Of a stretch of DNA of 64,000 bases, positions 26,394 through 33,940 are shown piece after piece. Positions within the stretch are counted from its first letter, which is position 1, and the number at the start of each line of letters is the position of its first letter. Below the pieces are notes generated by a model that saw only the letters and a list, made by a program, of their open reading frames with translations, was not told where the DNA came from and made no database searches. The stretch covers positions 186,001 to 250,000 of the forward strand of contig NZ_CP101154.1 of the NCBI RefSeq assembly GCF_024298905.1. Reading direction: 5' to 3'. The position numbers and the translations under genes were made by a program. The stretch comes from Natronomonas marina (lineage in GTDB: Archaea; Halobacteriota; Halobacteria; Halobacteriales; Haloarculaceae).

Positions 26394-26513
26394 GCGAGCG
26401 AAGCGAGCGAGTGCAACGACGGCAGAGGTTTCGCTCTGGAGGTGGTTGCATGAGCGAGCGAAGCGAGCGAGTGCAACGACGCCGGCGCCGCGCTCCGGAG
26501 GTGGTTGCATGAG
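26375..26513. repeat. Tandem duplication (60-bp period) over the thiolase/OB-fold junction
   Basis: A 60-bp unit starting TCTGGAGGTGGTTGCATGAG occurs at 26375 and again at 26435. A third, shorter copy with TCCGGAGGTGGTTGCATGAG starts at 26494, a spacing of 59. Each copy carries the last codons of the thiolase (E-V-V-A), its TGA and an ATG. Between copies lies the GAGCGAGCGAAGCGAGCGAG phrase flanked by GTTGCA and TGCAAC. Confidence 0.9.
26390..26512 (+). CDS. Mini-ORF of 40 codons linking thiolase and OB-fold genes
   Basis: The ATG at 26390 overlaps the thiolase stop (ATGA), and the mini-ORF stop TGA at 26510-26512 overlaps the ATG of the OB-fold gene at 26509. The 40-residue product is basic and repetitive (MSERSERVQRR twice) and ends APEVVA, a copy of the thiolase C-terminus. 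Its arginine content is unlike the acidic neighbours, so the peptide itself is probably not functional. The overlap chain may keep ribosomes moving from thiolase to the OB-fold gene. Confidence 0.35.
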   Translation: MSERSERVQRRQRFRSGGGCMSERSERVQRRRRRAPEVVA

Positions 26514-26892
26514 CGACGCTCGAAGCGCCGGCTACGACGACTTCCTCGACGCCCTCGAGGCCGGCGAGCCCTACTACCTCGAGAGTTCGAGCGGCGACGG
26601 TTGGCTGCCGCCCCGTGAGGTCGACCCCGCGACCGGCGCCCGGAGTCTCGAGCGGCGGGACCTCCCGACGACCGGCGAGATACTGACCTACACCGTCGTC
26701 AACGTCGCCGGTCCCTCCTTCGCCGACGACACGCCCTACGTCGTCGCGGTCGCCGAGTTCGGTCCCGTCAACGTCACCGGGCAGGTCCGCGGGATGGACC
26801 ACGCCGACGTTGACGTCGGCCAGCAGGTCAGTCTCGGCGTCGGCCGAAACGAGACGGAGGGCGAGCGAGTCATCGTCTTCGAACCGGCGTAG
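26509..26892 (+). CDS. OB-fold nucleic-acid/CoA-binding domain protein (DUF35 type), lacking zinc ribbon cysteines
   Basis: The 127-residue protein is the OB-fold partner usually encoded beside archaeal thiolases; in methanogen homologues it bridges thiolase and HMG-CoA synthase. The OB-fold is visible in LPTTGEILTYTVVNVAGPSF, VVAVAEFGPVNVTGQVRGMD and DVDVGQQVSLGVGRNE. The N-terminal region where family members have a four-cysteine rubredoxin-like ribbon reads GWLPPREVDPATGARSLERR here, with no cysteine at all. The ATG at 26509 is the third ATG in a tandem duplication. Confidence 0.78.
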   Translation: MSDARSAGYDDFLDALEAGEPYYLESSSGDGWLPPREVDPATGARSLERRDLPTTGEILTYTVVNVAGPSFADDTPYVVAVAEFGPVNVTGQVRGMDHADVDVGQQVSLGVGRNETEGERVIVFEPA

Positions 26893-26960
26893 CGGCCGCC
26901 GGTGGGGATTCGCGCTCGGCCCTCGCGCCGATGATCCGCCGTTCTGGACGGTCGCCGACG

Positions 26961-28163
26961 CTATCGGCCACGGTTCTGGCGGCCCCGGAAGACGGCCAGT
27001 ACCACGGCCGCGTGGCCGAGAGCGCCCACGAGCGCCGCCGTCCGACCGGCGACGACAACGGAACCGCTGTCCGCGAGGAGTCCGCCCGCCTCCAGGCCCA
27101 CGCCGACGCCGAGAAGCGCGAGGGCGGCCCCCGCGGTCCGGTCGTCGACCCCCGGTAGCGAGGCGACGGCCGGCGGGTAGAACTGGTAGCTGACGGCGAC
27201 GACGGCGACGCCGAGGAACCCCAGGAGCGCGAGGCGGGCGTGGGCGTCGGCGACCCCCGGGTCGAAGCCGGCCGTGGCCATGTGGACGCCGAGCGCCGCC
27301 ACGCCGACGGCGGCGGCCGCCGCCACGAGCAGGCCGTACAGCCCGACCCGGCGCCGGTCGCTCCGGACGAACATGTCGACGTACGCGACCGCGAACCCGA
27401 CCAGTGCGACCGCCTGGAGGGCGGCGCCGATCCGGAACCACCGCCCGCCGCCGAAGGTCGCGGCCAGCAGGAGAGGGCCGAGCGCACCGGCCGGCAGCAC
27501 GACGGCCACGAGCGGTCGGCGCGGGGCGACGACGAGGAACCGGGGTAGCAGCCTGAACCCGACCGCGAAGAGCAGGAGTGCGGCGGTGCCGGCGGCCAGC
27601 AGGTGCGACGGCGCCGGCCCGACGGCCGGGAGCGGTCCCGTCGGGAGACCGACTGCACCGAGATTCGGCAGGGCCGTCCCGACGACGAGGTACGCGAGCG
27701 CGACGGGAACGAAGACGTTGGCGAAGCGGTCGACGCGGCGGCGGTCGGCCTTCGCCTTGGCGGTCGCCGTCTCCCGGCCGGTGAGGTTGCCCCGAAGGCT
27801 CCAGCCGAGCGACCCGACGAAGACCGCACACCCCAGCGCCCACAGAAGGCCCCCGGCGGTTCCCCACCTGCCGGGGACGAGTCCGGCGGCGTCGGCCGCC
27901 AGGGCGGCGGTCCCGGCGACGGCCAGCGGCAGGTGCAATGCCGGCGCCCGCGGGAACGAGAGCGAGCGGTCGAAGTAGGCGGGAACGAGCGCGTAGCCCT
28001 TGCCGAACACCGTGTGCAGCACGAAGCCGTACAGCCCGAGAACGACGGCAACACTGCGACCGGCGCCGACGAGGACGGCCGCCTGCCAGCAGACCAGCCA
28101 CCCGACGCCGGCGGCAACGAACCCGCGCGTCCAGCGGGAGACCGTCCCCGTGGCGGTGCTCAT
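26961..28163 (-). CDS. Multi-pass membrane protein, resembling heme-copper-oxidase-like subunits
   Basis: The 400-residue protein has roughly twelve hydrophobic helices. Histidines sit inside or at the ends of helices in GFVLHTVFGKGYALVPA, APALHLPLAVAG, GVHMATAG and ADAHARLALLGFLGVAV, followed by SYQFYPPA. This layout recalls the NorB/cbb3-like or NnrS-like heme-copper proteins of haloarchaea, but the full ligand set is not clear, so this is a weak inference. I used the ATG at 28163; a GTG four codons earlier is possible. A winged-helix gene precedes it on the same strand by 84 bp. Confidence 0.6.
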   Translation of the reverse strand: MSTATGTVSRWTRGFVAAGVGWLVCWQAAVLVGAGRSVAVVLGLYGFVLHTVFGKGYALVPAYFDRSLSFPRAPALHLPLAVAGTAALAADAAGLVPGRWGTAGGLLWALGCAVFVGSLGWSLRGNLTGRETATAKAKADRRRVDRFANVFVPVALAYLVVGTALPNLGAVGLPTGPLPAVGPAPSHLLAAGTAALLLFAVGFRLLPRFLVVAPRRPLVAVVLPAGALGPLLLAATFGGGRWFRIGAALQAVALVGFAVAYVDMFVRSDRRRVGLYGLLVAAAAAVGVAALGVHMATAGFDPGVADAHARLALLGFLGVAVVAVSYQFYPPAVASLPGVDDRTAGAALALLGVGVGLEAGGLLADSGSVVVAGRTAALVGALGHAAVVLAVFRGRQNRGR

Positions 28164-28247
28164 CTCCGATGACACCTCCGGCCGGCGTCGGACGACGAAC
28201 TCGACATCGGCGGCTACCGATCGACGACTCGGAACCGGCCGATCATC

Positions 28248-28631
28248 TCAGTCACACGCCGGTGCCGCCGCCCCGGCCCCGATCTCGACGCCGTCGTCGG
28301 TCGACAGCGAGACGGTGATCTCCTCGACCGCACGCCGGTACTCGCTGGCGTGCTTGCCGTCGGTCCTGATTCGAATCCCCTCCTCGAACAGGCCGGCCTC
28401 GGTCAGCAGGTCTATCTTCCGGTAGGCCGTCGAACGCGGGATGGAGCACGCCTCGATGAGTTCCGCCGCGGTGCGGGGTTCGTCGGTCGCCACCTCCAGC
28501 AGTTCCCGGCAGTCCGGATCGTTCAGGGCGGTCAGGGCGGCCTCCGAATCGACGGTCTGCGTGCCGGGGTGCCGGAACTGCAGTCCGGTCGCGGTCTCGT
28601 TTCTGCTGCCGGCGGTGGACGGGTTCGTCAT
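28248..28631 (-). CDS. Winged-helix transcriptional regulator (ArsR/TrmB-like)
   Basis: The 127-residue protein has a winged helix in the middle: LTALNDPDCRELLEVATDEP (about residues 27-46), RTAAELIEACSIPRSTAYRK and IDLLTEAGLFEEGIRI. It ends with a basic-acidic wing and an alanine-rich tail. It begins MTNPSTAG at 28631. It lies upstream of the membrane protein on the same strand and could control it. Haloarchaeal relatives often sit next to bop- or oxidase-related genes. The signal is unknown. Confidence 0.78.
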   Translation of the reverse strand: MTNPSTAGSRNETATGLQFRHPGTQTVDSEAALTALNDPDCRELLEVATDEPRTAAELIEACSIPRSTAYRKIDLLTEAGLFEEGIRIRTDGKHASEYRRAVEEITVSLSTDDGVEIGAGAAAPACD

Positions 28632-28765
28632 ACTCGGTAGGAGGGGCGGGACCGTTGCGTATTGGGACCCACCATACACAGGGAGTTTATATGCACGACG
28701 CTGGCCGGGGTCCCGCGGTGGGGGGACTGACCGGTCGTTCCTGCCCCCGTCCGCAGGCGGGCAGG

Positions 28766-28903
28766 TCAGTTGACGGCGAACGACCGGCTGGAGACCGGTC
28801 CACCACAGAAGACGCACCCCTCCTCGAGGAGCGTCCGTCGGGTCCGCGACGTGACCGCGATCTCGCCCCGACAGTCCGGGCAGACGAACGTGGATCTGTC
28901 CAT
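28766..28903 (-). CDS. Small double-CxxC zinc-ribbon protein, 45 residues
   Basis: A short frame of 45 residues contains CPDC near residues 8-11 and CVFC near 30-33, spaced as in a zinc ribbon (MDRSTFVCPDC, LLEEGCVFCGGPV). The start ATG at 28903 and stop TGA at 28766-28768 bracket codons of strong haloarchaeal usage. Proteins of this size and pattern are common in haloarchaea, and DUF7560 is the family I recall for them. It is encoded upstream of the winged-helix gene on the same strand, 134 bp away. Function unknown; similar microproteins affect swarming and biofilm in Haloferax. Confidence 0.72.
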   Translation of the reverse strand: MDRSTFVCPDCRGEIAVTSRTRRTLLEEGCVFCGGPVSSRSFAVN

Positions 28904-28997
28904 ATCACGAACAGGCGCCCGTTGGACATACTACCGTTCCTTCTTCCCGGTTCGTGGGACAGCGTACCGCGGCGCGGGATTCGGGGCGGTCGGACCC

Positions 28998-29153
28998 TCA
29001 CTCCCGTATCGACTCCCAGGTCTCGAGGACCTCTCGGGCGACGCGTTCGTGGTCCTCGTGCCGGCCGGAAACGCGGGTAAATCCCTTCCCGACCGCCGCT
29101 GCGTCTCGGGGGTCTCCGGGGGACACCCGCGGCTCCTCGCCGCCGTCCGCCAC
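28998..29153 (-). CDS. Possible small acidic protein, 51 residues
   Basis: This open frame uses typical haloarchaeal codons and gives a charged, helical peptide ending HEDHERVAREVLETWESIRE. The start is a GTG at 29153, only 9 bp beyond the 3' end of a tRNA gene on the same strand. No homologue is recognised from sequence, and the weak start makes it doubtful. Confidence 0.38.
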   Translation of the reverse strand: MADGGEEPRVSPGDPRDAAAVGKGFTRVSGRHEDHERVAREVLETWESIRE

Positions 29154-29161
29154 AGAAGCGA

Positions 29162-29237
29162 TGGGCCCTGCCGGATTTGAACCGGCGCTCAATCCGTTAT
29201 GAGCGGATCGCTTTGAGCCAGGCTAAGCTAAGGGCCC
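29162..29237 (-). tRNA. tRNA with anticodon CAU (tRNA-Ile2 or elongator tRNA-Met)
   Basis: The minus strand folds into a full cloverleaf. The acceptor stem is GGGCCCT/AGGGCCC, the D stem GCTT/AAGC, the anticodon stem ATCCG/CGGAT with loop CTCATAA, and the T stem GCCGG/CCGGC with TTCAAAT. The discriminator base is A. A CAU anticodon with a GGGCCC acceptor favours isoleucine (agmatidine-modified C34), but the sequence alone does not separate this from methionine. It has no intron. CCA is not encoded. Confidence 0.85.
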
Positions 29238-29391
29238 TCGGTTCTCGGATACTCCGTGCGGGCACTTTAGTGTGCCGGGAATCCCGCAGGGAAGCGGCAG
29301 TACCCGGCCGGGACGACCGCCATCCTGGCCGGGTCGACGACCTGCCTGCCACCACACGAAGATGAAAGACCGGGGAGACCGAACCCGCGGT

Positions 29392-30567
29392 ATGGACTTT
29401 CGCTTCGACTACGACCCCGGGACGATCCGCTACGGCGAGTGCGTCGCCGACCTCGCGGGGGAACTGGCGGCGCTCGGCGCCGACGACGCCCTCGTCGTCA
29501 CCGGCCGGACGGTCGGTTCGACGGCGGCGGTGATGGACCTCGTCCGCGATGGACTCGGCGACCGCCTCGCCGGCGTGTTCGCCGAGACGACGCCCGAGAA
29601 GCGCTTCGAGACGGCTGTCGCCGGCGCCGAGCGCTTCCGGGCGACGGGCGCCGACGCGGTCGTCGCCGTCGGCGGCGGCAGCAGTCTCGACCTCGGGAAG
29701 CTAATCGCGGCGCTCTCGGCCCGTGGGTCGCCCGAGGCGGCCCACGACCGCTTCGACGAGACGGGGTCGGTCGCGGTCCCGGACGGCGACCTCCCGCCGG
29801 TGGTGGCGGTGCCGACGACGCTGGCCGGCGCCGACCTGTCGATGGTCGCGGGCGTCACCTCCCGGCGAGACGGGTTCGTCCGCGGCGGCGCCTACGACGA
29901 GCGACTGATGCCGTCGGCGCTGCTGTACGACCCCGACCTCTTCCGGACGACGCCGCACGGCGTGCTGTGTGCCTCGGCGATGAATGGCTTCGACAAGGCC
30001 GTCGAGACGGCCTACGCGGCGACGGCGACGCCGATAACCGACGCGACGGGGCTGCGGGCGCTGCGGCTGCTCTCACGGGGACTGCCGGCGCTCGGCGCGG
30101 GCGACCGCGACGACGCGACGATGCACGACGCCGTCGTCGGGACGGTGCTGGCCCAGTACGGCTGCTCGCGGGCCGACGGCCTGACGCTGTCGCTCATTCA
30201 CGCCTTCGGGCACGGCATCGCCCGCGGGTACGACGTCCAGCAGGGCGGCGCCCACGCCATCGTCGCACCGCACGCGCTCCGGTACCTCTTCGACCGGGTC
30301 GACGGCGCCCGCGAGTTGCTGGCCGACGGCCTCGGCGTCGAGGCGACGACCCCCGAGGCGACCGCCGACGGCGTCGTCGAGGCGGTCGTCGAAATCCGGG
30401 ACGCGCTGGGGCTGCCGACGCGGCTCCGGGAGGTGGACGACATGGCCGAGTCGGACCTCCCCGACGTCGCGGTGGACGTCCACGCCGACGGGCTGATGCC
30501 CTACTGTCCGTCGGGGCTGGACCCGACGGTCGAGGAACTGGAGGCCGTGTTGCGCGAGGCGTGGTGA
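29392..30567 (+). CDS. Iron-containing alcohol dehydrogenase family protein
   Basis: The 391-residue protein has the Fe-ADH fold, with the NAD(P)-binding VVAVGGGSSLDLGK near 90-103 and VPTTLAGADLSMVAG near 138-152. Metal-site residues lie around NGFDKAVETAY and in IHAFGHGIARGYDVQQGGAHAI. Members reduce aldehydes or oxidise alcohols; substrate and metal are not decided. The first histidine position of the classic set (usually in a D-x-x-x-H helix) is occupied by K/A-type residues, which departs from canonical ADH II. The ATG at 29392 was chosen; an in-frame ATG at 29362 is possible. Confidence 0.8.
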   Translation: MDFRFDYDPGTIRYGECVADLAGELAALGADDALVVTGRTVGSTAAVMDLVRDGLGDRLAGVFAETTPEKRFETAVAGAERFRATGADAVVAVGGGSSLDLGKLIAALSARGSPEAAHDRFDETGSVAVPDGDLPPVVAVPTTLAGADLSMVAGVTSRRDGFVRGGAYDERLMPSALLYDPDLFRTTPHGVLCASAMNGFDKAVETAYAATATPITDATGLRALRLLSRGLPALGAGDRDDATMHDAVVGTVLAQYGCSRADGLTLSLIHAFGHGIARGYDVQQGGAHAIVAPHALRYLFDRVDGARELLADGLGVEATTPEATADGVVEAVVEIRDALGLPTRLREVDDMAESDLPDVAVDVHADGLMPYCPSGLDPTVEELEAVLREAW

Positions 30568-30604
30568 CGGACCGCCGGATACCCGCTCGCCCACGCGAGA
30601 GAAG

Positions 30605-30677
30605 CGCCGCCGCCAGGTCTCGAACCTGGGACAACCTGGGTAACAACCAGGTGCTCTACCAACTGAGCTACGGCGGC
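30605..30677 (-). tRNA. tRNA-Asn (anticodon GUU)
   Basis: The minus strand forms a 73-nt cloverleaf. The acceptor is GCCGCCG/CGGCGGC, the anticodon stem CCTGG/CCAGG encloses TTGTTAC, and the T arm is CCAGG-TTCGAGA-CCTGG. The discriminator is G. It lies between the Fe-ADH gene and cca and has no encoded CCA. Confidence 0.95.
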
Positions 30678-30771
30678 CCGTTGCGTTCGTCCTTACTTCG
30701 ATTCGATAAATAGGGCTTTCGCTTCGCCCCGGCATCGACACGCTTTACCAGCCGACGGCGCAACCGCGGGT

Positions 30772-32163
30772 ATGTCGCTGGAGTCGGTCGTCGTCGAGGT
30801 TCGCGGCCGGGTGGTCCCCGACGAGGCCGAACGCGAGGCGCTGGAGTCGGTCGTCGAGGAGCTTTCGGCCCGCGCCGAGGCCGCCATCGCGGACCTCCCC
30901 GTCGAGGCCGACACGCGACTCGTCGGCTCGACCGCCCGCGGGACGTGGCTCTCCGGGGACCGCGACGTCGACCTCTTCGTCCGGTTCCCACCCTCGCTGT
31001 CCCGCGAACAGCTCGAGACCCACGGGCTGGCGGTCGGCCACGAGGTGCTCCCCGACGGTCACGAGGAGTTCGCCGAACACCCCTACGTCAAGGGCGAACT
31101 CGACGGCTTCGAGGTCGACTGCGTCCCCTGTTACGCCGTCGAGTCGGCAGCGGATATCCGCTCGGCCGTCGACCGGACGCCGTTCCACACCGACTACCTC
31201 GAGGGGCGAATCGAGCCGCTGGCCGACGACGTCCGGGTCGCCAAGGCCTTCCTCGGCGGCATCGGCGTCTACGGCAGCGACCTCGAGACGAGGGGATTCT
31301 CCGGCTTCCTGACCGAACTGCTCGTCCTCGAGTACGGCGGCTTCCGGCCGTTCGTCGAGGCCGCGGCCGACTGGCAGCCGCCCGTCCGCCTGACGCCCGA
31401 GCCGCACGACGAGGGGGGCGAGACGGCGTCGCCGAACGCCGGTGACGGCGACGACGGCTCCGCCTTCGACGACCCGCTCGTCGTCGTCGACCCGACGGAC
31501 CCCGGGCGCAACGTCGCTGCGGTCTGCTCGGCCCGCAACGTCGCCCGACTCGTCCACTATGCCCGCGAGCTGCTCGACGAGCCGCGGGTCGAGCTGTTCG
31601 AGTCCCGCGAGCCGGACCCTCTGTCGGCGGCCGCGGTCCGCGAGCGGGTCGAGGCCCGCGGGACGACGCCCGTCGCGGTCCGGTTCGAGGCGCCCGACGT
31701 TGTCGACGACCAGCTCTACCCGCAACTGGAGAAGTCCCTCGGCGGCGTCGAGGGTGCCCTCGAGCGGGCCGGGTTCGCCCCGCTCCGCTCGGCGCGGTTC
31801 GCCGACGGGACGGCGGTCCTCCTCGTCGAGTGCGCCGTCGCCGAACTGCCCGCCGTCGCCCGCCACCGGGGCCCGCCGGTCGGCGTCCGCGAGCACGCCG
31901 AAGGGTTCTACGACGCCTACGCCGACGACGAGACCGTCACCGGCCCGTTCGTCGACGAGGAGGGCCGCTACGTCGTCGAGCGCCCGCGCGAAGCCCGGAC
32001 GCCGGCGGACCTGCTCGAGGCGAAACTGTTCGACGTCTCGCTGGGCGTCCACGTCGAGTCCGCACTGGAGTCGGGGTACGACCTGCTCGTCGGCGAGGAG
32101 ATAGCAGCGCTGGCCGACGAGTTCGGCGTCGAGTTGGCGCGGTACTTCTGGCCGGAGCCGTGA
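30772..32163 (+). CDS. cca: CCA tRNA nucleotidyltransferase (archaeal class I)
   Basis: This enzyme adds or repairs the CCA tail of tRNAs using CTP and ATP. The 463-residue protein has the class I nucleotidyltransferase motif GSTARGTWLSGDRDVDLFV near residues 51-69, with the two metal-binding aspartates D-x-D, and the later acidic residue in DGFEVDCVPCYAV. The remaining archaeal CCA domains follow (GFSGFLTELLVLEYGGF, then PTDPGRNVAAVCSARN). An acidic disordered insert lies at about 205-235, a halophile feature. A TTTA box about 29 nt upstream suggests a leaderless transcript. It sits next to a tRNA-Asn gene. Confidence 0.95.
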   Translation: MSLESVVVEVRGRVVPDEAEREALESVVEELSARAEAAIADLPVEADTRLVGSTARGTWLSGDRDVDLFVRFPPSLSREQLETHGLAVGHEVLPDGHEEFAEHPYVKGELDGFEVDCVPCYAVESAADIRSAVDRTPFHTDYLEGRIEPLADDVRVAKAFLGGIGVYGSDLETRGFSGFLTELLVLEYGGFRPFVEAAADWQPPVRLTPEPHDEGGETASPNAGDGDDGSAFDDPLVVVDPTDPGRNVAAVCSARNVARLVHYARELLDEPRVELFESREPDPLSAAAVRERVEARGTTPVAVRFEAPDVVDDQLYPQLEKSLGGVEGALERAGFAPLRSARFADGTAVLLVECAVAELPAVARHRGPPVGVREHAEGFYDAYADDETVTGPFVDEEGRYVVERPREARTPADLLEAKLFDVSLGVHVESALESGYDLLVGEEIAALADEFGVELARYFWPEP

Positions 32164-32167
32164 GGCG

Positions 32168-32368
32168 CTACTCGTCGTCGGCGTTCTGTCGACTCTCGCG
32201 GTAGCGGAGTAGTCCCGCGATTACGACGAGACCGACGCCGGCCGCGGTGCCCACGAGTGTCGCCAGCGTCCTCTCGACGACCACGACGGCGACCGTGACG
32301 AGTCCCATCGCCACGGGCAACAGGACGGCGAACGGGTCCTCGACGCCGTGGTCTCCTTCCTCCGGCAC
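32168..32368 (-). CDS. Small two-helix membrane protein, 66 residues
   Basis: The 66-residue product has two hydrophobic segments, PFAVLLPVAMGLVTVAVVVV (about 12-31) and LATLVGTAAGVGLVVIAGLL (about 35-54). A charged C-terminus RYRESRQNADDE follows. The start is a GTG at 32368, just after which the frame gains a haloarchaeal composition. It converges on the cca stop with a 4-bp gap. Function unknown. Confidence 0.6.
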   Translation of the reverse strand: MPEEGDHGVEDPFAVLLPVAMGLVTVAVVVVERTLATLVGTAAGVGLVVIAGLLRYRESRQNADDE

Positions 32369-32429
32369 GGCTCGAAGGTCGCGGCGGCCGGACAAAACTC
32401 CGGCGACGGCGAGGGCGGCGCCCCCGGCG

Positions 32430-33434
32430 CTACAGGTCGTGGGCGTCGGCCACGTCGCGGATGACGCCCGCTGCGTCGTCGTCGACCTCGTCGTCAGGGA
32501 CGACGGGGTCGCGGCCGTCGAACACCTCGTGGACCATGCCGACGGAATCGGCCAGCGCGTCCAGACCGTATCCGCCCTCGAGCACGAAGGCGAGTGCGGC
32601 ATCACACCGGTCGGCCGTCTCCCGGACCAGGTCGGTGAGGTGGCCGTACCCTTCCGTCGAGACCCGCATCCGTGAGATGGGGTCGTGGCGGTGGGCGTCG
32701 AAGCCCGCGCTCACCACGAGCAGGTCGGGGTCGAACCGCTCCAGCGCCGGCGCCACGAGGTCGTCGACGACCGCCGCGTACTCGTCGTCGCCGCTGCCGC
32801 CGGGGAGCGGCACGTTGAGGTTCGTCTTCCGGGCGTCGGGACCGCCGGTCTCGAGCACCTCGCCGGTCCCCGGAAAGAGCCCCCGCTCGTGAACGGAGGC
32901 GTAGAGGACGTCGTCGTCGTCGTAGGTTATCTCCTGGGTGCCGTTGCCGTGGTGGACGTCCCAGTCGAAGACGGCCACGCGGTCGACGTCGTCTCGCGAG
33001 AGCGCCCCCCGGGCGGCGACCGCGACGTTGTTGAAGAAACAGAAGCCCATCGCCTCGTTCGTTTCGGCGTGGTGCCCCGGCGGGCGCCCGATGGAGAACG
33101 GCGTCGACCGCCCGTCGGCGCCGTCGAGGGCCGTCTCGGCGGCCCACGAGGCCAGTCCCGCCGAGGCCCGGGCGGCGTCCCACGTCTCCTCGACGGCGAC
33201 GGTATCGGCGTCCCAGGTCCCGCCGCCGTCTTCGCAGAACTCCCTGACGGCCTCGACGTAGTCGGGGTCGTGGACGGCCGAAAGCGCCGCGTCGTCCGCG
33301 AGGTCTCCCTCGACGTACTCGACGCCGTGTCGCTTCGAGAGCCCGCGACGGATGGCCCGAAGGCGGTCGGCCGTCTCCGGGTGCCGGGAGCCGGTGTCGT
33401 GTTCCAGACAGACCTCGCGGTAGCCGAACCTCAT
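32430..33434 (-). CDS. Histone deacetylase family protein (acetylpolyamine amidohydrolase fold)
   Basis: The 334-residue zinc amidohydrolase has RPPGHHAETNEAMGFCFFNN, VFDWDVHHGNGTQE, SVHERGLFPGTG and SAGFDAHRHDP, covering the catalytic histidines and zinc ligands. All are intact, so activity is likely. Candidates include acetyl-lysine in proteins and acetylated polyamines. The start at 33434 overlaps the histone stop by 4 bp (33431-33434), so the two are translationally coupled. Haloferax volcanii has a comparable arrangement (HdaI next to the histone gene), by memory. Confidence 0.92.
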   Translation of the reverse strand: MRFGYREVCLEHDTGSRHPETADRLRAIRRGLSKRHGVEYVEGDLADDAALSAVHDPDYVEAVREFCEDGGGTWDADTVAVEETWDAARASAGLASWAAETALDGADGRSTPFSIGRPPGHHAETNEAMGFCFFNNVAVAARGALSRDDVDRVAVFDWDVHHGNGTQEITYDDDDVLYASVHERGLFPGTGEVLETGGPDARKTNLNVPLPGGSGDDEYAAVVDDLVAPALERFDPDLLVVSAGFDAHRHDPISRMRVSTEGYGHLTDLVRETADRCDAALAFVLEGGYGLDALADSVGMVHEVFDGRDPVVPDDEVDDDAAGVIRDVADAHDL

Positions 33435-33868
33435 TCGAAGTACGGTTCGAGTTCGTAGTAGGTCTCGACGTCCTCGGCCTTGATCGTCCGGCGGTCGGCG
33501 TGCCGGGCGAGGATGGCCGCGGCCGCCGCGACGGTGTCCGCGTACGATTCCAGTTCGCCCGCCAGCGCGATGCGGGCGTCCATCGAGACGCGGTAGCGGT
33601 CGTCGATGTCGAGCCGTGCGATGCGGTCGACGGGCGCGACCGGCAACTCCAGCAGGTCCTTGTCGACGACCGGGGCGTCGAAGTCCTCGGCCATCAGCGT
33701 CTTCCGCCCGTCCGCCGTGGCCTCCTCGGCCGCCGCCGCCGCCAGCGCCGCCCCCCGCTTTTGGATTCGGCGCGCGAGTTCCTCGGCGGCTCCGGCGCTG
33801 ACCCGCAACTGGCCTGCGTTCCGGCGGATGACGGAGTCCACCGGGGCGAACGGTAGCTCGACGCTCAT
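33431..33868 (-). CDS. hstA: Archaeal histone, doublet (two histone folds)
   Basis: The 145-residue protein holds two histone folds in tandem. The first is about 1-68 (LPFAPVDSVIRRNAGQLRVS, then RKTLMAEDFDAP), and the second about 75-145 (LPVAPVDRIARLDIDDRYRV, then RRTIKAEDVETYYELEP). The RKT and RRTIKAEDV elements match the archaeal histone R-T pair. The doublet form is usual in haloarchaea. The start at 33868 is MSVELPF; a few upstream residues are also open. It lies between an RPA-type gene upstream and the coupled deacetylase-family gene downstream. Confidence 0.95.
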   Translation of the reverse strand: MSVELPFAPVDSVIRRNAGQLRVSAGAAEELARRIQKRGAALAAAAAEEATADGRKTLMAEDFDAPVVDKDLLELPVAPVDRIARLDIDDRYRVSMDARIALAGELESYADTVAAAAAILARHADRRTIKAEDVETYYELEPYFE

Positions 33869-33940
33869 ACCCCACAACGCGGGCGAGGCAGCCTTAACTG
33901 TAACGCAGACCGGGCGCCGCGATGGCCGGCCGTCGCGGGC

